Positions 26,806-32,317 of a stretch of DNA of 32,317 bases are shown here, in pieces (position 1 is the stretch's first letter; every line of letters begins with the position of its first letter). The notes under the pieces were generated by a model. The model was not told the origin of the DNA, searched no databases, and saw only the letters and a list, made by a program, of their open reading frames with translations. This DNA is from Lysobacterales bacterium (GTDB lineage: Bacteria > Pseudomonadota > Gammaproteobacteria > Xanthomonadales > SZUA-5). The stretch lies in assembly GCA_022841325.1 (NCBI GenBank), contig JALHRS010000059.1, forward strand, positions 1-32,317, given 5' to 3'. The position numbers and the translations under genes were made by a program.

Positions 26806-28173
26806 TCAGGCGCGCTCGGCCTCGGCCAGCGTGAGGTCGAGCACGCCGAGCAGGAAGTCGACATCGGCGGCCGTTATGCACATCGGTGGCTTGATCCGCA
26901 GCACATTGCCGAAGTAGCCGCCCTTGCCCAGCAGCAGTCCCAGTTCACGGGCGCGTTCGACCACGGCGACGGTTTCGGTCGACGCGGGCTCGCGGCTGTT
27001 GCGATCGCGCACCAGTTCCACGCCCACCATCAGGCCGCGACCGCGGACGTCGCCGATCAATCGATGGCTCTTCTGCAACTGCCGCAAGCCATCGAGCAGG
27101 CGCGTGCCGATAGCCTTGGCATGGGCCTGTACCTGGTCTTCGAGCAGCACATCCAGTGTGGCCATGCCCTGGGCGCAGGACACCGGATTGCCGCCGAAGG
27201 TGTTGAAGTGCACGCGCGTGCTCAGCACCTGGGCGATCTCGCTGCGGGTCACGCAGGCGGCCAGCGGGCAGCCGTTGCCGATGCCCTTGGCCATGGTGAC
27301 GATATCCGGGACCACGCCGTGGTTCTCGAAGCCCCAGAAAGCGTCGCCGGTGCGGCCGAAACCAGTCTGGACTTCATCGGAGATGCACAATCCGCCGGCG
27401 GCGCGAACGTACTCGTAGACCTGCGGCAGATAGCCCGGCGGCATCTCGACCACACCACCGACGCCCTGGGCTGGTTCGGCGATGAAGCCCGCAATCTTGC
27501 CCGAGGTGCCGTGCTGGATCAGGTTCAGTACCTCGCGCGCGTACTTGCTGCCGGCCTCCGGGTCGTCATAGCCGTAAGGGCCGCGATAGCGATCGGGCAG
27601 CACCGCATGCTGCACGCCGATGTTGTGCGGCGTGTTGAATTTCCAGTGGCTGTTGCCGGTCAGCGCCATCGTGCTCTGGGAGCCGCCGTGATAGCCGTTG
27701 CGCAGCGCGATGACATCGAAGTTGCCGGTGTAGGCGCGCGCCATCAGCATCGCCATGTCATTGGCTTCACTGCCGGAATTGACGAAGTAGACGACGTCGA
27801 GACCGCTACTCTTGGGAAAGGTCGCGGCCAGCTTCTGCCCAAAGCAGGCGATGTTCGGGTGCAGATAGATCGTGGTGGTGTGCTGCAGCAACTCGTTCTG
27901 CTCGCGCACGGCCGCGATCACCCGCGGGTGGCAATGGCCGACGCTGACCGAAACGATGCCGGCGAAAGCGTCCAGATAGCGCTTGCCCTTTTCGTCGAAC
28001 AGATACTGCATCGAGCCCTGCACGATCATCAGCGGATCGCGGTACATGGTGATCAAGGCCGGCGTCAGATACTCGCGCCGCAGCGCCAGCACCTCGTCCT
28101 TGCTGGGACCGGTGTAGGGCGCAGGCGTGATCGGGTAGGGCGGCAAGGTGGGTACAGTCGGCGCGTCAGCCAT
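26806..28173 (-). CDS. Alanine-glyoxylate/omega-amino acid-type class III aminotransferase
   Basis: The 455-residue protein is a full class III PLP aminotransferase. Motifs seen are VVYFVNSGSEANDMAMLMAR, GYHGGSQSTMALTG, FIAEPAQGVGG, the cofactor loop CISDEVQTGFGRTG (Asp266) and Lys296 in TMAKGIGNGCPLAA, then HFNTFGGNPVSCAQ. The sequence is close in form to eukaryotic AGXT2 and bacterial beta-alanine/glyoxylate-type enzymes; the exact amino donor cannot be read. ATG 28173 is preferred over the much longer open frame upstream, which is antisense to pqiA. The gene is divergent from pqiA and followed by a truncated DUF1801 remnant. Confidence 0.88.
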   Translation of the reverse strand: MADAPTVPTLPPYPITPAPYTGPSKDEVLALRREYLTPALITMYRDPLMIVQGSMQYLFDEKGKRYLDAFAGIVSVSVGHCHPRVIAAVREQNELLQHTTTIYLHPNIACFGQKLAATFPKSSGLDVVYFVNSGSEANDMAMLMARAYTGNFDVIALRNGYHGGSQSTMALTGNSHWKFNTPHNIGVQHAVLPDRYRGPYGYDDPEAGSKYAREVLNLIQHGTSGKIAGFIAEPAQGVGGVVEMPPGYLPQVYEYVRAAGGLCISDEVQTGFGRTGDAFWGFENHGVVPDIVTMAKGIGNGCPLAACVTRSEIAQVLSTRVHFNTFGGNPVSCAQGMATLDVLLEDQVQAHAKAIGTRLLDGLRQLQKSHRLIGDVRGRGLMVGVELVRDRNSREPASTETVAVVERARELGLLLGKGGYFGNVLRIKPPMCITAADVDFLLGVLDLTLAEAERA

Positions 28174-28488
28174 GGGGATTCTCGTCAGTTGCGATGGTGG
28201 CAAGCTGCCAGAGCATGCCGTCAACGCGGATTGTAGCGCCGGCGCGCGCACGCGCCAGCGGAAGTTTCGATCGGAATCCAGCGGCATTTGCCGGACAGGA
28301 ATCTGGCCGGAGGTCGACATGGACCGCCCCGGTGCGGGCGCGGGTCTGCCGGAGACCGCCATTTGCCATGCGCCCGCACTTGCTGCACTCTGCTCGGGCC
28401 AGCGACGATCTTCGAATCGGCGCCCTGACGGTCGTCGAACATCAACGTGGGTGCAAGCTGTGCCGACCATCCCCTTACACAGGCTTGC
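28174..28488. promoter_or_regulatory. Divergent intergenic region between aminotransferase and pqiA
   Basis: These 315 bases hold no gene that I can support. On the minus strand TACAAT (28230-28235) is a good -10 hexamer about 55 bases before the aminotransferase start, with only a weak -35. On the plus strand no convincing promoter for pqiA stands out. Two GC-rich stretches (about 28240-28260 and 28320-28350) are of unknown significance. Confidence 0.35.
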
Positions 28489-29847
28489 ATGACCATTCAA
28501 TCGGCGACACACGAGCCTTTGCAGATCATCGCTGACCAGTGCGATTGCATGGTCTGTCACGACTGCGGCGCCTTGCAGACACTGGTGCCGGTGGCGGCCG
28601 GTCAGGAACTGCTGTGCAGCCGCTGCGGCAACTTGCTGAAGCGGCCAGCCTCGGACTGGCTGGACAAGGCCACCGCACTCGCCCTTGCTGCGGCCATCCT
28701 CTTCGTCAGTGCCAACATCTACACCTTCATGACCCTGAAGCTGGCCGGCATCCAGCAGGGCATCACCATCCTCTCGGGCGTTGTTGCCCTGGCGGCCAAT
28801 GACCGCTGGTTCCTGTCGGCGCTGGTGCTGATCACCATCTTCATCCTGCCGGCCTTCGAGGCCTTTGCGCTGCTGTATCTGCTGATCCCGCATCGATTGC
28901 GGCGGCGACTGCCGGGTCAGATCACGATCTTCCGCTGGCTGGTGCAGCTGCAGCCCTGGATCATGCTGGACGTGTTTCTGCTCGGCGTCTTGGTCACCAC
29001 GGTCAAGCTCGGCGACAACGCCACGGTCGATGTAGGCCCCGGCATGCTGCTGTTCTTTGCATTGGTGCTGGTATTGCAGCTGGCCTACCGAATCATGAGC
29101 AAGGACAGCCTCTGGACCTGGCTGGCGCCGAACAACCGATACCTCGGCAATGCCGGCGAGACCCTGTATGACTGCCATGCCTGCAAGGCCATGGTTGGTC
29201 TGAGCATCGTCGAAGCCAGGGGCCATTGCCCGCGCTGCAACGCTGAAATTCACACCCGCACGCCACACAGCCTGCAGCGCACCGCCGCACTGACGGCGGC
29301 CGCGGCCATTCTGTACATCCCCGCCAATCTGCTGGTCATCATGAAATACGATGAGCTGGGAGTGAATTACGACAGCACCATCTTCGCCGGCGTGATCGAT
29401 CTGGCGCATCACGGCCTGTGGATTCTGGCGCTGATAGTGTTTGTTGCCAGCGTCGTGGTGCCTGTTGCCAAACTGTTGATGTTGTCGTTTCTGGTCTGGT
29501 CGGTGCATACCCGGATGAACCGCGGGCCGCGCCAGCGCATCAAGCTCTACCGATTGACCGAACTGGTCGGTCGCTGGTCCATGGTCGACGTCTACGTGGT
29601 CACGCTGCTCACCGCCGCCGTGCAATTCGGCATCATTGGCGCGGTTGCGCCCGGGCCGGCTTTGCTGCCTTTTGCCGCAGTGGTGGTGTTGACGATGCTG
29701 GCAGCCGAGACCTTTGACCCTCGCCTGATCTGGGATCCGGTCGACGCAGCGGCCAGCGCGGGAGTGCAAGCTCTGCATTCGGCGCCCGATGATTCCGAGA
29801 GCAAGCCACACAGCCCCCTGGGAGCGACGCCGATTGAACGCACATGA
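28489..29847 (+). CDS. pqiA: Paraquat-inducible protein A, intermembrane transport membrane protein
   Basis: PqiA is the inner-membrane component of the Pqi envelope lipid-transport system. The 452-residue protein is a tandem duplication. Each half carries a zinc-ribbon-like four-Cys motif (C23/C26 with C43/C46; C229/C232 with C247/C250) followed by about four membrane helices, including LVQLQPWIMLDVFLLGVLV and RLTELVGRWSMVDVYVVTLL, the family's repeated signature. ATG 28489 is chosen because it places the first Cys motif where the family has it; AGG lies 7-10 bases upstream. Its end overlaps the pqiB start by 14 bases. Confidence 0.93.
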   Translation: MTIQSATHEPLQIIADQCDCMVCHDCGALQTLVPVAAGQELLCSRCGNLLKRPASDWLDKATALALAAAILFVSANIYTFMTLKLAGIQQGITILSGVVALAANDRWFLSALVLITIFILPAFEAFALLYLLIPHRLRRRLPGQITIFRWLVQLQPWIMLDVFLLGVLVTTVKLGDNATVDVGPGMLLFFALVLVLQLAYRIMSKDSLWTWLAPNNRYLGNAGETLYDCHACKAMVGLSIVEARGHCPRCNAEIHTRTPHSLQRTAALTAAAAILYIPANLLVIMKYDELGVNYDSTIFAGVIDLAHHGLWILALIVFVASVVVPVAKLLMLSFLVWSVHTRMNRGPRQRIKLYRLTELVGRWSMVDVYVVTLLTAAVQFGIIGAVAPGPALLPFAAVVVLTMLAAETFDPRLIWDPVDAAASAGVQALHSAPDDSESKPHSPLGATPIERT

Positions 29848-31480
29848 GCCCACCTTGAAACCGGCGCAGCGGATCTCGCCGATCTGGATCGTGCCCATCG
29901 CGGCCCTGCTGATCGGTGCCTGGCTGGCCGTAAATGCCTGGCGCCAGCAGGGTCAGGAAGTCGAGATCATCTTCGATCGGGCCAGCGGCATCGAGGTGGG
30001 CAAGACCCAGATTCGCCTCAAGGATGTGACCGTAGGCAAGATTACCAGCGTCACCCTCAGCGATGACCTCAGCAAGGTGCGCGTGATCGCGGTGCTGGAT
30101 CGCCAGGTCAGTCAACATCTGAGCGAGAACAGCCGTTTCTGGCTGGTGAGCCCGCGCATCAGTACCACCGGGGTGTCCAATCTGGGCACGCTGGTCTCCG
30201 GCGTCTACATCGTCATGGAGCCGGGTAAGCCCGGGGATTTCAGGAGCCTGTTCGAGGGCTTGTCGGATCCGCCGACCGTAGCCTCCGACGATCAGGGTAC
30301 CCAGTTCGTGCTGCAGGCCGAGACCCTGGGATCGCTGGATATCGGTTCGCCGGTGTACTACCGCGAACTGCGGGTGGGCGAAGTCACCAGCTACAAACTG
30401 GGAGACAAGGGTTCATCCATCGAGCTGCGCATCTTCGTCGATGCGCCGCATGACAAGCTGGTCGAAACCCAGAGCCGTTTCTGGAATGTCAGCGGCATCG
30501 ATGTCCGTATCGGCGCTGACGGAGTCAAGGCCAAGATCGCCTCGATTGCGTCCTTGATCAGCGGCGGCATCACTTTCGAGAACAGCTCGGGTCTGGACGC
30601 GGCGCAGCCGGCGCCACCCGATCACAGCTTCTATCTGTATGCCGATCGCGACTCGGTGCTGGAAGAGCGCTTCACGCTGGAATATTTCTACCGGCTCAAG
30701 TTCAGCAACAGCGTGCGCGGCCTGAGCGTGGGTGCGCCGGTCGAGTTTCGGGGCCTGAAGGTGGGTGAAGTGGTCGATGTGCAGCTGGATTCAGTCGACA
30801 ACCAGCCCGACAGTCTGCACGTGTTTGTCAGCATGCAGCCGCAACGTCTGGAGGCGCACGAGCTACCCAATCGGGAGACTTTTGATCTGAAAATGGCTGA
30901 CCTCGTGGCCAAGGGCATGCGTGCGCAGCTGAAGACTGCGAGCCTGCTGACCGGCGCCAAGTATGTCGATCTCAGTTTCCCGCGTGAGGTGCTGCCCGCC
31001 GAGTTCGTGGTTTCCGAAAAGTATTCGGATGTTCCTACCATGGCCCAGAGCACTGACGATCTGGACCAGCAGGTCGCCGGCATCGCCAGGAAGATCGACA
31101 GCATTGCCGAAGGCGTCAACGCCATTCCCTTCGAGAAGATCGGCAACGATCTGGCGCAGAGCATGTCCAGCCTGAACAAGGTGCTGGGTACGCTGGCTGA
31201 TGCCGATACGGCAAAGAAGGTGGACAGCACCCTGGCCAATCTGAGCGAGGCCAGTGCGCAGTTGAACGAGGCGCTGAAATCGGTCGAGGCCACCCTGAAT
31301 TCGATGACCCAGACGCTGCAGTCGGTGGACTCCCTGCTGGCTCCGGATTCGAAGACGCAGTACGAGCTGAATCAGACCTTCCGCTCCTTGCAGAATTCGG
31401 TGCAGTCCTTGACCGATCTGCTCGAAAAACTCAACCGCAAGCCGAACTCGCTGATCTTTGGAAACGACAATGACAAATAG
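29834..31480 (+). CDS. pqiB: MCE-domain intermembrane transport protein PqiB, TTG start
   Basis: PqiB forms a periplasm-spanning MCE tube thought to carry lipids between membranes. From TTG 29834 it has 548 residues (E. coli 546). A single membrane helix (about 15-36, WIVPIAALLIGAWLAV) is followed by three MCE domains starting near EVEIIFDRASGIEVGKTQIR, VLQAETLGSLDIGSPVYYR and FSNSVRGLSVGAPVEFRGL. A C-terminal helical/coiled-coil region (about 440-530, LNKVLGTLADADTAKKVD...) comes last. No ATG fits: TTG 29834 has GGAG nine bases upstream and overlaps pqiA; TTG 29855 is a weaker alternative. Its end overlaps pqiC by 11 bases. Confidence 0.92.
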   Translation: MNAHEPTLKPAQRISPIWIVPIAALLIGAWLAVNAWRQQGQEVEIIFDRASGIEVGKTQIRLKDVTVGKITSVTLSDDLSKVRVIAVLDRQVSQHLSENSRFWLVSPRISTTGVSNLGTLVSGVYIVMEPGKPGDFRSLFEGLSDPPTVASDDQGTQFVLQAETLGSLDIGSPVYYRELRVGEVTSYKLGDKGSSIELRIFVDAPHDKLVETQSRFWNVSGIDVRIGADGVKAKIASIASLISGGITFENSSGLDAAQPAPPDHSFYLYADRDSVLEERFTLEYFYRLKFSNSVRGLSVGAPVEFRGLKVGEVVDVQLDSVDNQPDSLHVFVSMQPQRLEAHELPNRETFDLKMADLVAKGMRAQLKTASLLTGAKYVDLSFPREVLPAEFVVSEKYSDVPTMAQSTDDLDQQVAGIARKIDSIAEGVNAIPFEKIGNDLAQSMSSLNKVLGTLADADTAKKVDSTLANLSEASAQLNEALKSVEATLNSMTQTLQSVDSLLAPDSKTQYELNQTFRSLQNSVQSLTDLLEKLNRKPNSLIFGNDNDK

Positions 31481-32081
31481 ATGCCTTGCCAGTTCGCTGG
31501 TGGCGGCCTTGCTGATCAGCCTGGGCGCCGGCTGTGGCTCGACGGTGCAGGTCAAGCGCTATTACACGCTGCAGTCCATCACCGCTGCGGCCGAAGCCCA
31601 GCCGCTCGATCTGCCCGGCGGTCTGGGCATCGGTCCGGTGGAATTGCCGGAGTTGATGACCGGACTCAACATCGTCAGCGTGATCGGCGGACAGCAGGTG
31701 CAGAAGAGTCCCGATCATCTGTGGGCCGGCGATCTGCAGCGCGCCATCAGCCGGGTCATCGCCGACAATCTGAGCCGACGCCTGGCGCTGGATGATGTTT
31801 CGCCCTTTCCCTGGGATACCCGGCATCGGCCGCAGCGACAGATCAGCGTGCTGATCGAAGCGCTGCAGGGCGAACTCGGCGCGCCGGTGACGCTGGCTGT
31901 GAAATGGAGTTTGCTGGACCAGCAGGGGCAGCATCTGGTCGACGTCGGCCGAGCGCAGTTCAGCGCCGACACCGCCGATGCCAGCCATGCCAGCTATGTC
32001 GCCGCCATCAACAGCGTCATCCATCAGTTCTCGCTGCGGCTGGAAGCGGAAGTGCGGCAGCACTGGAAGGCGCCGGGCTGA
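31470..32081 (+). CDS. pqiC: PqiC-family outer-membrane lipoprotein (DUF330/ABC-type transport auxiliary)
   Basis: PqiC is a lipoprotein that completes the PqiABC system, probably at the outer membrane. The 203-residue protein starts MTNRCLASSLVAALLISLGAGCGST, a lipoprotein signal with lipobox GAGC (Cys22). The mature part has KRYYTLQSI, GLGIGPVELPELM, DHLWAGDLQRAISRVIADNLSRRL and a C-terminal helix, all typical of the YmbA/PqiC family. ATG 31470 overlaps the pqiB stop (TAG at 31478-31480), completing a tightly packed three-gene operon. Confidence 0.92.
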   Translation: MTNRCLASSLVAALLISLGAGCGSTVQVKRYYTLQSITAAAEAQPLDLPGGLGIGPVELPELMTGLNIVSVIGGQQVQKSPDHLWAGDLQRAISRVIADNLSRRLALDDVSPFPWDTRHRPQRQISVLIEALQGELGAPVTLAVKWSLLDQQGQHLVDVGRAQFSADTADASHASYVAAINSVIHQFSLRLEAEVRQHWKAPG

Positions 32082-32317
32082 GCGCACGCGATGAAATGTT
32101 GAATCGTCATTGCGAGCTACCTGTGTCGGACCGACACTGCCCACGGGCCATGAACTGTAGTTTGGGCTAAGCGCAGCGTGCCCAACACCAGCGTCCATTG
32201 TTGGGCACGCTGCGCTTAGCCCAACGGTCATGGCTGTGGGCCACTCGCAATCATGAAAGTCGCTGGTGCCATGACCGTTGCATAGGTTTTCCTGCCTAAC
32301 CCCTCCCCAGCCCTCCC
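32082..32317. repeat. Intergenic repeats after pqiC with perfect inverted repeat
   Basis: A segment at 32109-32159 is shared with 24131-24180. The segments 32162-32187 and 32199-32224 are exact reverse complements (26 bp, starting TTGGGCTAAGCGCAGCG) around an 11-base spacer. No T run follows, so it is a repeat element rather than a typical terminator, though it could stop transcription or protect pqi mRNA. Nothing else is recognised to the window end. Confidence 0.85.

Noticed and set aside
28174..29898. Minus-strand open frame continuing 575 codons upstream of the AGXT2-type aminotransferase
   Set aside because: This part is antisense to pqiA and encodes no recognisable domain; the aminotransferase family starts near ATG 28173.

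Overview
The window is GC-rich bacterial chromosomal DNA, most likely from a gammaproteobacterium of the order Lysobacterales (Xanthomonadales). The main reason is gene order. tRNA-Val(GAC), thrS, infC, rpmI, rplT, pheS, pheT, ihfA, a MerR-family gene and tRNA-Pro(GGG) follow one another as I recall them in Xanthomonas and relatives, and the proteins read as typical of that group. The genus cannot be fixed from sequence alone. No phage, insertion sequence with transposase, or CRISPR array is visible. The accessory content is instead a large set of short palindromic and tandem repeats filling the gaps between genes.

Layout. Positions 1-1778 hold uvrB without its first ~80 codons. A repeat-rich gap follows, then a minus-strand FHA/PP2C-type phosphatase (2162-3271). 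A minus-strand sulfate ABC importer operon, cysA-sbp-cysT-cysW, occupies 3353-7837; its CysA carries an unusual ~240-residue C-terminal extension. From 8041 to 16328 runs the translation block: tRNA-Val, thrS, infC with an AUA start codon, rpmI, rplT, pheS, pheT, ihfA, a MerR-like regulator, a dense repeat cluster and tRNA-Pro. Proline iminopeptidase (pip) follows.

At 17570-19948 a minus-strand operon pairs a class III aminotransferase having a changed PLP-loop motif with a P-loop ATPase of unknown function. Next comes a 650-base repeat region ending in an 11-copy heptanucleotide array that abuts the queA start codon, then queA-tgt (tRNA queuosine modification) and a convergent MscS-type channel. 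Positions 23828-26800 look like a less constrained stretch: nested palindromic repeats, a secreted NTR/TIMP-like protein followed by an out-of-frame fragment, a lipoprotein of unknown function and the 3' remnant of a DUF1801-type gene. The window closes with an alanine-glyoxylate-type aminotransferase (minus), the divergent pqiA-pqiB-pqiC envelope lipid-transport operon, and a perfect 26-bp inverted repeat.

Functionally this is mostly housekeeping: DNA repair, sulfate uptake, tRNA charging, initiation factor 3, ribosomal proteins, nucleoid protein IHF, queuosine synthesis and envelope maintenance. The points of interest are post-transcriptional control signals (AUA start, candidate thrS leader peptide, hairpins before rpmI, pheS and pheT), the repeat families, the CysA extension and the aminotransferase-ATPase pair. 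All assignments rest on reading the sequence; no database search was run.
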